Shown: piece by piece, positions 1-13,735 of the stretch | How positions within the stretch are numbered: position 1 is the first letter of the stretch | How the letters are laid out: each line of letters begins with the position of its first letter | NCBI RefSeq assembly: GCF_021917145.1 | Contig: NC_061065.1 | Span: 8,013,314 to 8,077,313, forward strand | DNA length: 64,000 nt | DNA from: Hypomesus transpacificus | Lineage: Eukaryota; Chordata; Actinopteri; Osmeriformes; Osmeridae | Direction: 5' to 3' | Notes under the pieces: model-generated | Databases searched by the model: none | What the model saw: only the letters and a program-made list of their open reading frames with translations | Told to the model about the DNA's origin: nothing | Made by a program: the position numbers and the translations under genes

Positions 1-137
1 TAGACACACACACACACACAGAGTCTATAATTATCATACAAATAAAGGGAGAGATTGACATCCTCATTCCAGCTTGGAAGCCTGAGCGACCAAGGAAATA
101 AAGACCTGGTGATAATGAAAAGCCTGGTTCAACTGGG

Positions 138-212
138 TGTGGGTGTGTGTGTGTCTGTTTGTCTGTGTGTGTTTGTCCATATGTGTGTGTGTGTCTGTGT
201 GTGTGTGTGTGT
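138..212. repeat. GT microsatellite
   Basis: Interrupted (GT)n tract with a few C and A interruptions. The short open frames across it encode only Val/Cys or Thr/His alternations and are not genes. Confidence 0.9.
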
Positions 213-940
213 ATTCCCCCTTCTCATGTGGACCTGCTGTGAATGCTGCAGAGTGAAATTAATATCTAACAAGAGAAGCCTCTTGGGAGCTGTGCTCGGG
301 TCGATTTCACAGTGAGGGGCAGATGCAATCATGCCCACTGTAAGATTCACAAGTGACATTTTACTTAAGCCCTCCACAATGTAGCCGGGAAATACCACCG
401 CAAACAAGGCTTGGCACCTGAGAGGGAAGGTGGTTTCCCTGAATATGACTACAGATAAATGGATCCTTTTTAGATTGGACTTCCCAGCTCGCCTGCCCAC
501 TGACAGATTGGTCGACCAGCTGGAGCTGGTCATGAAGGCTGGTCGGCTACAGCTAAAACACATAAAAAAAAACAGCTGAGCGAGACGTTCTGAACGTGTT
601 TACCCTATAGACAACCTATAGTCTACAGAAATTCGACTTCCACTTAACTTCCATGAGTCTCTTTAGACAGAGGTGACATTTAGTTTATTACCAAGTGCAA
701 ATTTGATTGAATTCTGGTATCATTTGCCGGTCTCTTGTCAACAGCCAGCTGACATGAGGCACCCTTTATCAGTTCAGCTCTCTAATATGCAAATGTTAAA
801 CTTATCTCCTCCAAGTTGTCCCCGCTTTAATAATGACACCAATTAGGTATGCAGGTCCGGTAGGTGATTGAGCTGTTGTTATCTCCATTGAGTAAACAAG
901 GTTTCTGTCTCCCAGTATCCTGCTTCGTTAGCAATCACAA

Positions 941-1080
941 CACACACCCACGGCCTGGCACACGCACACACTCACGCACACACACATTCACACACACACT
1001 CACACACACATGCACACACCCACGGCCTGGCTGGCACACACACACTCACTCACACACACAGACAGACAGACAGACAGACA
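941..1080. repeat. CA-rich microsatellite with GACA tail
   Basis: Interrupted (CA)n containing two copies of a CACCCACGGCCTGGC motif near 945 and 1017, followed by a (GACA)n stretch ending near 1080. Confidence 0.85.
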
Positions 1081-1587
1081 TGCATTTACCTAAGCGAAGA
1101 GAAGACATGCACAGACACAATCTGAAACACACATTGTTAAAGAATATGTAGGGACACAAACATAGATAATGCTCAACTGGAATCCCAGGGATTAGACTAG
1201 CAATCAGCAGCCACACAACGTTACATACATCTACTCCTGGAAATTACAGGTTGAGAATAAGCGAGGGTACGGTGAATGGAAAACGAAAGGATAGATTTAA
1301 TGATTTTTAAAAACATTTTCTCATATTCCTTTGTTGTAGGTGACCATGTTCATTTTCTATGTGCTAGTCAGATTCCTCCGAGAAGAGGGCCATTCAACCA
1401 AAACATTATCCAATCATCCTCCATCCATATGAATTCAACCAAGCACAGACTCCACCTGTCCCTGATCTTGTCTTCAACCTACACTGACCTTCATGTGAAA
1501 GGAGGAAAAATGGAACCCTTTTTTTTTCCTTTGCAGTGCAAATAAAGCTTGTGGAGATGGTGTCTTTTACTTCTGGTCTACCTCTCT

Positions 1588-1594
1588 CTCCTTT

Positions 1595-1636
<42 letters not shown>

Positions 1637-1740
1637 TATGTCTCTCTCTCTCTCTCTCTACTCTCTCTCTCTCTCTCCTCTCTATCCTTCTCGCTCGCTC
1701 TCTCCTTCACGCACTCTCTATTTTCTCTCTCTCTCTTTCT
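1588..1740. repeat. CT microsatellite
   Basis: Long interrupted (CT)n tract. Overlapping Leu/Ser-rich open frames are repeat translations. Confidence 0.9.
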
Positions 1741-4700
1741 CAGAATGGTTTTCATGCTACATTAGCCATAGCACAGTGGGTTTCCATTTAATTCCATTAC
1801 AGTAGAAAGCTCAGTGATACACAGTGGTGATGATGTTCTCATGGACCCATTTAAGAATTCATTGCAGTTAAAATTAGCAATCATCAAATTCCCAAGTAAT
1901 AATGATGTGAGGCCCACTGGGGTTCCAGTCGTACCTGCCTTTACTTGAACACGGCTATTCAAACATGTAGCTACTGATGGAAAAAAAAAAGACCCTAAAT
2001 TGCTGTTACAGCCCTGTAAAAGGTGCGGCTTAATTTCCCTCATCACAGCGTGGGAGATTGTGTCATCGTTTCAGCCCTGATCCTGGGATGAGAGTGGATG
2101 CAGGATGGGAGCGGATGTGGAACATGAGCCCCCCCCCCCCCCCCTCCTAGCTGCAGTTAGGGCTTTTATTAACGTTGATAAAGCTCCCACCTGAACATGC
2201 TCTCTCTGTCTCCTCCTGCACAGCTCTGCCCAACTCCATTAGGTTACAATCAGCTCTTCCAGTCCTCTTCTTATCTCTCCCGGCTAAATTATGCCTCGTA
2301 CATCATCATTTACGTGATCCCTCACAGATGTTCTAAATAGAGTAAGGTTGGAGGGGAGTCTCAAATTAATCTCAATAATTGGTCCTAGCTTGTTGGAAAG
2401 CTCTGCCTCATGCATTTAAACCGGTTAGATGACAGTGACCTGCTCTGAGATGAGGTTGGCTTGTCCAGGCCCCTGACACGTTCACTGCACATGTTGCTCT
2501 TGAAACGCAGGAATGAGACTACAATGTACTTATGACCCAGAACTCATAAATCATGAAGTGTGTGTTGGTGTCCAAATTGTGATTATTAATAATATCCTCA
2601 GCTCCAAGCATGGTGAATAATTCATGTTTCAGTAATGGAGGTAAAATGAAATTCTATGTTTCCATACATGTATAATGTGAACAATTAACCTCGATAAATC
2701 ATTTACAAAAGGCTCATGGGAAATGTATGTTTTAACCAGGGGCTTAGTCAGGCAATACCTTGTTGTTTGTGTTGATAAGCCTCCATATCCCCATAGACAG
2801 CAAGGACAAGCCAGTAGTCAAGGGCAACAGTTGGAGCATGTTAACCAGAGCGTCCAGATCCTCTACACATCCTGCTTGCTCACTTCAGTTCCCCAGCAGC
2901 GTGTTTGTCCAGCCAATTCAGATCATTCCATCCGATAGATTTGTTTTTCTAATATATACCTACTGAAGCATACTCGGGTCCTTGTGGCAGGCAATAGCAG
3001 ATGACTGACGGCAGATGACAGAGTATTTACCTTCGACTCAACATAACAAAATGACACGACATTTGACTACCTTCTTGGTAAAGATGTTCATCTTTAGGGA
3101 GACAGACATTCTTCTAGCCTGACCTTGGTCTCTGTGTGGGTCGTAGACGTAAATCAGTCAGATGCAGATGAAAACAAAACCACTGGATTGATTTGATTGT
3201 TCTGGGGTGCAGTCTGAACAACTCTGTGGACAGTTTCTGTTTTGCCAAAAGTTGCTTTGATTAACTATGTTTTAAAAGATATGATGGATGTGGAAGAACA
3301 ACGGGAGAGAACAGACAGGAGGAGGGAGGAGAGCAGTCCTGATGGATGACTGGAGGAACGAGAGAGGAGATGAGAGAGGAGGAGTTTGGAGAGGGCTGCA
3401 CAGTGGTTGGTGACTTTTAAGTTGCTCGAGTAACCATGACTTTTAAATTCCCAAACCGGTCGTCATTTTGCACCACACTGATCCTCTCTGACATTTATGA
3501 ATTAATAAAAAGACGGCAGAATGTCAGGATATCTATTTGTAGGTTTGCCCGGAGAGCAGATGCACACGCTTAGGCCCGCGTGTACTCCTCTCCCTCTCCC
3601 TGTTTGCTCTCTTGCTCCCTCTATCTCTTTTCAACACACACACACACAGGTGCACACATACATGCTAAATGATTAAATGTAAACACACACACGGACAATT
3701 TCCAAATGAACACGAAGGCTGCACGTATCAAACGCTCTATGTAAAACTGTGAGAACGCGAAATGTTATTTTACTTCCTGTGAGCATGCAGCCTTGGTTCA
3801 GCCAGGAGGACTCAGTAGCAGTATTAACTTGATCCTTTATTACACACGATACAATACATGTTTTGTCCTTATGGTTCTGATCGGAGCGGCTCCCTGCCGC
3901 AACCTACGGAGACACCGTCTCGACTATGACCGCCCTGTACTGGTCTGGTCATCATCAATAAATAGAGGGCTGCTATTCTCTGTGACGTGTGTTCACTCAC
4001 CCACACACTTTAATGAATCCACTCTATTCACATTCGGTAGGGATTTGGAGGAAGTGCCCATTTTAATAAAGATCACACATTTCAGTCAACTGCTGTCTTT
4101 GTTGATGGAATTCTTTTTCATCTCATTCATTTTTTGAGAGACCAGTCCATTCAGAGTAGCTCATTCAGAGAGAGACAAATCACTTTGGCATTGAATGTTT
4201 CATATTTAATGAGATTTGAAAAGGACCACACAGACATGATGCAGGTGATGTTTTCCAGAGTGAGAAAAATGGTCTTGTCATTCCAGCAACAGTTTAGATC
4301 CAGTCTATAACCAGTCATCGTCAGGGCCGACAGGGAAGAGTTCACTTGCCTCCATTTTGTCTCTTCAATTGAACCTGATGTGTTTGACATCTATTTACAT
4401 GTATGTAATGCACAGGCTGCCCAGAGACAATAGCTTTAGAGTAAGAGTGCTCTTCTGACACACCCACACACATCCAGAGAACTAATGTCTGCAGTGATTT
4501 GATTAAGGGATCATGGCATCAGATGGATGGAGTGGATTCCCAGAAACACCCTTCCAGTGGTGTCCTTAGAGCAAACAAAACACCTCTGAATAAAAACATG
4601 TTTCTGTCACCTTTAAAGGGGTCTTCACAATATGACCAAAGGGAAGGAGAGTGAGTCACATCATAATCGCAAACAGGAATTTCTCATGCAGAACCTGCTG

Positions 4701-5220
4701 TCAAACATGCTCTGTCAGAGATAGGCAGTGCTGTCTGTGCACCTGCACACACACACACACACTCCTACAGAGGAGGGGCATGCACCTGTCTGACCCCTCA
4801 GAATTGATGAAGTCATTGTAACAGACAGCCAGAGTAAGCGTCTGAGGATCAACAGCAGTCAAACAGTCTAACAGCAAATGTTCCTGGTAAAGGTCAGGGG
4901 TCAGGTTCCTACCAGTCCCTGTCCCAGTTATAATCCCTTCTCTTCCACTCTGGATGTCTGTGACTGTGACACTGCTGAATCCCCGAGACATGGAGACCCG
5001 AGATACTAATTACGGTTTCAACCTCCTGTTCCTTTCAGTTTGACACTGCTCCACACTCCTGACATTTCAACCTCCGACATTTTGTAGTTTATATTCTCTC
5101 TCTGCCACACCTTCTCTCTCTTTCCCCTCCCTCCCTCTCTCTCTCTCTTACACTCTGTCTTTCCCACTCTCTCTCACTCATCTTCTCTGACACCTCTTTT
5201 TTCTATAGAAATATACTACA

Positions 5221-5730
5221 CAGTGGCTGATCCAAGGGGTGGCAAGGGGTGGCAGCTGCCACCCCAATAAAAAATACTGCCTCCCCAATCTTTTTTTTTA
5301 AAAATGCATTTAGCAGACGCTTTTATCTAAAGCGACTTGCAAGAGAGAGCTTTACAAAAGTGCATAGGTCTCTGATCATAACAACGAGATAGCCCCAAAC
5401 ATTGCGGGTAGCCAAAACATGAAGCATAAATTGTGAAAAAACAGTCCCAAAGGGAAGAACCATAAGAGCATGTAGTGAAACAAGTTACAATTAAACAACA
5501 GAAACCTCAACCTTCCCTTTGAAAAATATTATTTGTACATTACAGAAGATTTCAATAAATAATATGAATGTACTGTTTAATTTAAACTACAATGTTCTAG
5601 CCTAATCATTTACCATAGGGAGTACTGTACCCCCCTACTTTGGGTTTGATTCGCCTCCAGGAGGCCACCCAACAACTTCCTTCTACCACCCCATTGCCAC
5701 CCCGAATAAAAATCTCTAGATCCGCCCCTG
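5221..5730. mobile_element. non-autonomous hAT-like element
   Basis: The ends are similar inverted termini: CAGTGGCTGATCC at the left and, read on the minus strand, CAGGGGCGGATCTAG at the right. Both are followed inward by GGGGTGGCAA-type sequence. The 8 bp ATACTACA occurs immediately before (5213-5220) and after (5731-5738), a perfect target duplication of hAT length. No transposase frame is present. Inside, about 5295-5340 carries in reverse the teleost repeat motif AGCGTCTGCTAAATG, suggesting a nested insertion or a shared tail. Family assignment rests on TIR and TSD form only. Confidence 0.85.
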
Positions 5731-6062
5731 ATACTACATAATTGTGTCATCGTTGCTTTGTATTTACAGTAACTGGGTTAGGAAATACAATATCCAAGAG
5801 AACCATGTACAGTTTAATGTAAGTCGTTTTGCCTTGAAACAAGTAAACAAACCGCATATCCACTTTTTATCTCAAACCGCAAGAAATTGTATACTGATAG
5901 CTTTCAGCCATTTTGTTCCAGAGACACACACTGATACACAGTGTGCACTTCTCTTTCCATTGGTTCATTCTGTAAAGACCTGATGCACTCCACATCCTCA
6001 CTTACCCAGGTGGAGGGAGGGAGGAAGGTGCAAAAAGGAGGCGTTAAGAGAAGCAAGAGAGA

Positions 6063-6252
<190 letters not shown>

Positions 6253-9200
6253 GAAAATGGGAGGAAGTGTTAAAAATACTTGGAGCTGTGGAACCTGCAA
6301 CCTGAGGCCCAGAGTAAATAGAAATGCTGGGTAGTTAGAGGAGGTGGGGGTGTTTGGGGTTGGGGGGGTGGGGGGTGTTGCGTGCGTGTTTGTTTGCGTT
6401 TTCAGGGTAGCTCTGGGCTGTATGATATGAAGGAGGCTGTCTGGCAGAGTTGGGCAGGCCGGCGGACCTGAAGAGTAAACATGACAGATGCTGATAGACC
6501 CTGACAGAGCCAGATAAGCACCTCTCTGGAAGCCAGGACTGTTGTCCACACTGGTGCGGAAATGTTATCGCACATTGCACTAACGCACCAAGTCCTCTGT
6601 CTCCCCCCCCCTCCCTTACCCTCATCCTCACCCCTCAAGTCTCCACCCTCATGTCAGCCTATCTCACCAAGGCTTCCTGTCTCTCCTCAACCTTTTCCCC
6701 TTGGTAATCTGACTGGCTGGCATGCTGGTTTGTCTGGCTAGCTGGCTGGATTGACTGGGTTGAGCCATATTACCTAAATTATGATTCCTTCTACACAATC
6801 TACTATTGTTGTTTCTTGGTGACCCAAAAAAAGATACCTAACTTGCATGGCATTGTCACCTAACCTGCTCATTAGTGCTTTTCAAAATGGCTATAATTTC
6901 CATTGACCTATTTTTATTGATCTCACTATCTGTTTATACCCCAGCCTGATCGATAGGAACCTGCTCTAACTGATCCCTATCATTCTCAATTACTCTCATC
7001 ACAGACCTGTCCACAGATACCCTGCGGCCCTTATATATATGGACGCTGCATCATGTTAACTGGTATTGGATCCTTTAGCGACCGGACAAGTGAGATCAAT
7101 AGCCCCAGAGTCTTTTCACCTTTCTCTCTCTCTTTCATTCTTTTTTCTCTCTTACTCACTCTCTCCTTTACTCTCCTTCACTCTCTCTCTCTCTTCCTCT
7201 CTTTCTCCATCTTTTTTTTCCCCATCTCTCTCTCTCTCTCTGATATCAGAGAGAGAGTAGGAGGAACAACGTTTAGCCAGAGGCACAGCTAACCACCTGG
7301 GAGCTCCACCATCACCTAACGCATGTCCAACAACCAACAATGGTCTATCTCCACCTCCAGCATTTTTGAATCCTGCAACTTTTAGATACCGAATGCCCAT
7401 ATATCCGTTCTCTTAACCCAATCATTTAACCTTTTGTAATGCCTGAAGGAAGTACACATAACCAGTGGGAAACTGAATCAGGCTTGAAGTGATTCCAGTG
7501 TAAATGAATGCATAACATTTACCACACACTGCTAGAATAACACATTTACATTTACAGAACTAGACATTCAGTGGCCCTTTGCTTCATATGAGCGGCTGCT
7601 GTTCCCACATGAAGAGAAGCTCAGGGAAGGTAGTTTGGAGTCTCTTCAGCCAGACCGACTATTTGAAAGGTGCTCTGGAAGCTGTTGATCCTTGTGTCCT
7701 TGAGTTAGGGCACTCGCTGTAGAAAACATCATCCGCGGCAAGCGAGGACAGGTCAAAACGGAAGGTCGTTGTGTGTGCGAGGGGTCAACGTTTTCATGGC
7801 GAATGGCAGCCAATCTGCATTTCAAATACTCTTCTGGTGAGTAACCCTGCAAGTCATCGAATTATTCAGACGGGGGGGTCAAAAATAAACCGTCTCATAA
7901 CTATTCATCGGTACATTTCCCACCAGGCTCCCACTTGCTGAATTGAGATTCACGTTTTTGATAAAGAAGGCGAGATTCTCAAAGTTACGTGATTCAATTC
8001 TAGCTTCTCTTTGTTAAACAAACACCTGCCTGGAAACAACATTGTCTTCCATTTCTTTGAAATGGAGATGAAGACCATGTCTTCTGCCTCCAGACTTTAC
8101 AGCAATCGGTGAATACGATTGGTGGTTCTGTAAGTTGTTTGGATTTAGTTGTTGCTATGGTAAAGGTCATTTTGGCAAGGGGACTACACATTGTACAAAC
8201 TGATCATGGGCAATGGTAGGTTACTTGAGCTGTTTTCATAGAAACTATTATCCACTTTTAACCATAAAAATCCAAATGTTTTTCCCATATTACAAGTGGA
8301 GGGCGCTGGTATCTGCATGGACACATTAAAGGCCACACACTATCAAACCATGATGATTTTCCCAAGCGTGGAGACAAAAAGTTGAAAGAATTAACAACTG
8401 CTAACAAGGATAGTGGGAGGCAGACCCTGACCTCAGACCAGGATGTGAAGCCTGCTCCGGATGCCTTGCAAGAAAGCAATGTGTAAAATAATTATTAAAT
8501 CAGAAACAAAGGACTAAAGTGTAAACAGGATGAATGGAAGCCCGGGACCAAGGATTGAGAGCAAAATGTTAATTGTAAAGGTGCTGGAAAAATTGAATTC
8601 CATGAGAACTCTCAAAGTAAACACTTTCAAGGCCTTGGAAAATGTTTGACAATTCTTTCATTTACAAACAGGTGGTGACATCTCCACTCCGTATTTTAAC
8701 CGTGGGTTATTGATTGCTGAGCAGTAGCCTTGGCACATAACAACGCTGTTTCCTGTAAACAATGTCAAATATTTGTCAACATTCCAAGGTTATCTTAGAG
8801 TTCCATTTAAGTAGGTATGTTAAAGGTTACTTTCAGTTTGCGGTACATCAACCTCTTTGAAAGAGGAGAGCAGGGATTAGAGAATTCCAGGAGCAGCTAA
8901 CAGTTATAGACATAATAGAATGAGATCCTCACCGGTCAAGTGTGGACTAGTGCAGCAATTTAGCAGAGCAAAAAAGGGTATTTGATGCAGCCCTAGACAC
9001 TAAGACAGTGCCAGCCCCCCTCGGTTGGAACATGAAATCTGGGAATATGGTTCATGGTTATATCTGTTCCCATGAAACCCACCAATAACGCTGACCATCT
9101 GAACACACATGCTGTATTGCATGCTGTCTGCCACCCAGTCAGGAACATGGTGTAATTATCAATCCATGGCTGGTTGCATAAATAAAAAACAGTGTGAGAG

Positions 9201-9458
9201 GAATATTAGACACTTGTGGCCTAAGGGGAATCAGTCACGTTTGCAGTGACACCATGTCACTTCCATATTGTTAAATGTCACTATTTGGTCTTTACCACTT
9301 ATAAGTAATTTTAAAGAGCAGGAAAATGTGCTAAGTTATATAGAGCGTTAAAAGAGCAAGTCATCTCTGGCAGTATGTCATGTTGTCTCTCTCTTGCTGT
9401 TTCTGTAACAAGCACATTCAGACAGTCTTTTTTACTTTCTTGCATGCGTGTGTATATT

Positions 9459-9562
<104 letters not shown>

Positions 9563-10569
9563 AGGGAGAGAGGAGAAAACAGATGGAGTACATAATGAAG
9601 ATCCCTCTTTCTTTCTGCCTGTTTCTCTATTTCTCCTTGTCAGTCCTTGTCACTCATCCATTCCCCATTCCTTTTCCTTATATCTCTCTCTCTCTTTCAC
9701 ACACACACACATACACACACACACACATACACACACATCCAGAGAGCAACATCAGACAGATCAGTGAAGAATCTATTTGATTTTGCATGTCTACCCTTTG
9801 ACTCAGCCCTCCCTTGTTGTTTGGTGAAGGCCGCAGCCCTACTGCACCCTCTCCACACGGTCTCACCCTCCACCACAGCCGGCCCTGGCACTTCAAATGG
9901 ATGTGGAGTATTCAATTAGGTATGCCCCCAGCTCAAAGCCTTGTCAAGACTGTTACCATTGTCAATTTGCATCTCTTTCTTAACAGTGGGTGGAGAGTCA
10001 CTCCCCAGGGTGCTGCACAAGCACCCCGCTGATTTGCCTTTGAACGCTTGCTCTCATCTCCACGTCCCATTGCGGTGCACTGCTGCCCCCTTGGGCAGGA
10101 TTGGGTATTGCAGTCTTTCAGAGCAGTCACGTAAATGTTTGAGATAATGCGGTTACACAACACATTCCTTAATACTGGAGCCTCCTGTGAAGATGTTTTA
10201 CTAAGATAGTATTCCAACTGGGCTGATCAGCATGTCCATGAGAGCTCTCAGCAAGTCTCAGCCTCTTTCTGTCATAGCAGCAGAGAGCAGGTGACCCAGT
10301 GGGATGTTTCCATGCCAACAGGGAAGTCAAGCATTCTGAACTTCATTTATTTTCCGTGATCTCAGCGATGGATGGGAGTGGGACAGCTGTGCTACGTGAC
10401 TGGCCGTCAGTGTTATAGTAAGAGAGTTGGTTTGCATGGCTTCGACAGCCCATTTCATTAATCGTCCCCTAAAAAATTACAGCATTAACAACACACACTC
10501 AGAAACATTTGCATCAGTGTATTTATCACACACATAGACACATAGCATACACACGGTGATTGGTTAATG

Positions 10570-11220
10570 CCCAATTTTGGGGGTTTTGAAAATATTTTTC
10601 AACCTTTTAAAGTTGGATTTATGTTTTGACAACAGCTTTCAGTTCCAGGTGTAAAACATTTTAATAATTTTTATTTTATCCTTCTGAAACCTTTTTTCAG
10701 AAAAAATGTTTCAACCTGAGGACAGATAACAAAATATGTGACATATTGTGCCCAGGTCCAGTTGTTGACCAGATCAGTGATTGTCTTTTGTTCATAGCCT
10801 ACAGTGCAAGGATAGATAATTCACCTGAGATGGTTTGGTTGGTGTGTCAGACATTATGAGGTCACATATTCTGACAACACCTATCAAGTCCAGATGTGCA
10901 AAAAAAAGTTTTGAACCTTTTTTTCTAGAAAAAAAATCTAACTTTTGAAACTTTATTTCACATAGGCCTATATTTTTTCAACCTGATGACAGCTATCAAA
11001 ATATGTGACCTGTTGTGACCAGGGAGGTCACCTATTCTGATGACAGATGGTCCAGATGTGAAAAAAAGTATTGAAAGGAAATTTCAATACTAATAATAAT
11101 TTTCAAACTTTTGAAAAAAATCAACCTTCTATCCAAAAGCTTTTTTCAAACTTTCGAAACTTTTTTTGACATATATTTTTTGGAAAACTGACGACAGTTA
11201 TCAATATATGTTACCTCTTG
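10570..11220. repeat. degenerate direct repeats
   Basis: The segment TTCAACCTGA-GACAG-TA-CAAAATATGTGAC recurs in diverged form near 10710, 10977 and 11175. It alternates with a GGTCAC-TATTCTGA-GACA motif near 10860 and 11025 and T-rich or A-rich linkers. It reads as an old, decayed tandem repeat; family unknown. Confidence 0.6.
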
Positions 11221-11436
11221 AAGGCTAAGCGGGTAGATCGGATAATGGCCCCCCGAGCAGCGTGGCGTGTTCGATCGCACTTTGGAGCGAACTTCAGCCA
11301 ACTCTAACAACCCCTAGTCTCTTGAAACTCTAAAAACGCCACAGGGTGTCAGTATAAGTCTATGAAGTTTTTTCGAGTCAACGCATTAGTGTAATACTAC
11401 ATCAGAAAAAAAGGATACCTTTATTTCTTTATAAAC

Positions 11437-11644
11437 ACTTCAGTTCAGATAAATTGCCACGGCTGAGCTGCAGCGGCTATTCACACCACAATCACTGGAC
11501 GTACAGTACGGGGGCTTTGAACTGATCTGTTTCCGACCTGGGCCGGTACACTCATGACTATGGGTACAACCCCCCGGCTCATTCGATCCGACAACCTCAG
11601 CCTCCCGGTAACTTGGATTACAGGCACGCGCCACCGTGTCCGAC
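11437..11644 (-). pseudogene. truncated SRP (7SL) RNA pseudogene
   Basis: Read on the minus strand, the copy begins at 11644 with GTCGGACACGGTGGCGCG and continues through the Alu-domain TGTAATCC and the GAGGTTGTCGGATCGAATGAG segment. About 90 bases net are then missing (the helix 5/6 region). It resumes at GTACCGGCCCAGGTCGGAAA (helix 8) and runs to the GTGAATAGCCGCTGCAGCTC 3' part. The flank just upstream, CCTGCAGCTTCAGATCTC, matches the promoter-proximal flank of the array at 21-44 kb, but the TGACGTCA site is absent (TCACGACG-like sequence instead). So this looks like a DNA-level duplicate, not a retroposed RNA copy. It lies about 1.2 kb downstream of rps29. Confidence 0.85.
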
Positions 11645-12187
11645 GAGATCTGAAGCTGCAGGTATGCGTCGTGAGGTGATGGAATGTGATATCACTAACA
11701 TGTCTTGCCCTTTTCTCTTGACACGTGTAGATCTGTAGTAACAAATGGACAATATGGTTTCAGTTTGTTTTCCCAATAGGAAAATAAAACAATCATGAGT
11801 ATTTTAGGGAAATCACTGGAGTTAATACCATTAGGCCCATTGTCGTGTTGCCTAAATATGCTTTCAATATCAATTTTAAACACATTTTTATAATCGATGT
11901 CCATGAAACCCTTTGGGGTCTGACACTATTCTAGGATTTTTCCAGGTCCAACACTTCTAAGAGCTCAACTCAGATGGAACACTGCTGCCATCTAGTGTCC
12001 AACAATGTAAAAGAAAAAATCAGTTTGACACAGTGGAGCCATTCGAACTCACATTACATGTTTACAAAACTTTCTCTTGAAAAGTAAACGTCCTCCGTGA
12101 AAAGATAAGAAAATGATTAAATAACAATTGGCTCAAGGGATGTCCCAGGTCCAATTTCTCAATGCTCTTGGGGTCATGTCTGCCCAC

Positions 12188-12504
12188 CAGTGGCAATTGT
12201 AGACCCTTTTCAGGGCTGCTCAAGCACCCCCACATTTTATCTTAGCACCCCTAAAAATTATAATTAAAAAATGTAAATGATTATTGTTTATTATCATTTG
12301 ATGCTGGTAGTTCATGAAGGGAACATCCTTGGTTTTTTCATTCATTCAATATTTTGCATAATAATACATGTATGAATTTTTTATCCATTGAAATTTGGGA
12401 TTTATTAGCCAGGGGGTTTAACACTTTTGCAAGGCACTGTATTCATGGCACATTTTCATTGGGGGCTGAGGACCCCTAAAGGTCTGATCCTAGAATTGCC
12501 CCTG
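12188..12504. mobile_element. small non-autonomous hAT-like element
   Basis: The left end reads CAGTGGCAATTGTAGACC. The right end, on the minus strand, reads CAGGGGCAATTCTAGGATC. Flanking octamers CTGCCCAC (12180-12187) and CTGCCTAC (12505-12512) match at 7 of 8, a decayed target duplication. The interior is AT-rich and carries no frame. Confidence 0.7.
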
Positions 12505-12779
12505 CTGCCTACCCTAAAACATTAGTTAACACTTGTACTAGCCTATTTCACCGCAGGGCTAAAATAGTGTCATTTTATCCTAGTTGGTGTGTACCATGAA
12601 TATAGGCACGTCATTTGCCAGGAATTAAGCATGTTTAATGAGACTGGCATTCAATAAGACACAGGGCCTAATACATAACAGTCGACATTATGAAAGCTGA
12701 TTGTGTCAATTATATTTATACATTAAACTCGATACCAGTTTGAAAGAAAAAAAGAAAGACAATACACGATTTGGACAAA

Positions 12780-13735
<956 letters not shown>

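Larger units (their letters stand above)
1..5212. other. gene-free region with microsatellites
   Basis: No open frame here resembles a known protein, and the longest ones are translations of simple repeats. It holds CA/GT tracts (1-20, about 138-212, about 941-1080), a CT tract (about 1588-1740), a C16 run (2129-2144) and CT-rich DNA near 5100-5180. It could be intergenic or intronic to a gene outside the window; nothing visible decides this. Confidence 0.6.

Noticed and set aside
11225-11295. tRNA-like segment (GGCTAAGCGGGTAGATCGG ... GTTCGATCGC)
   Set aside because: Has B-box-like sequence but I could not form proper acceptor and T stems; more likely a tRNA-derived repeat fragment.
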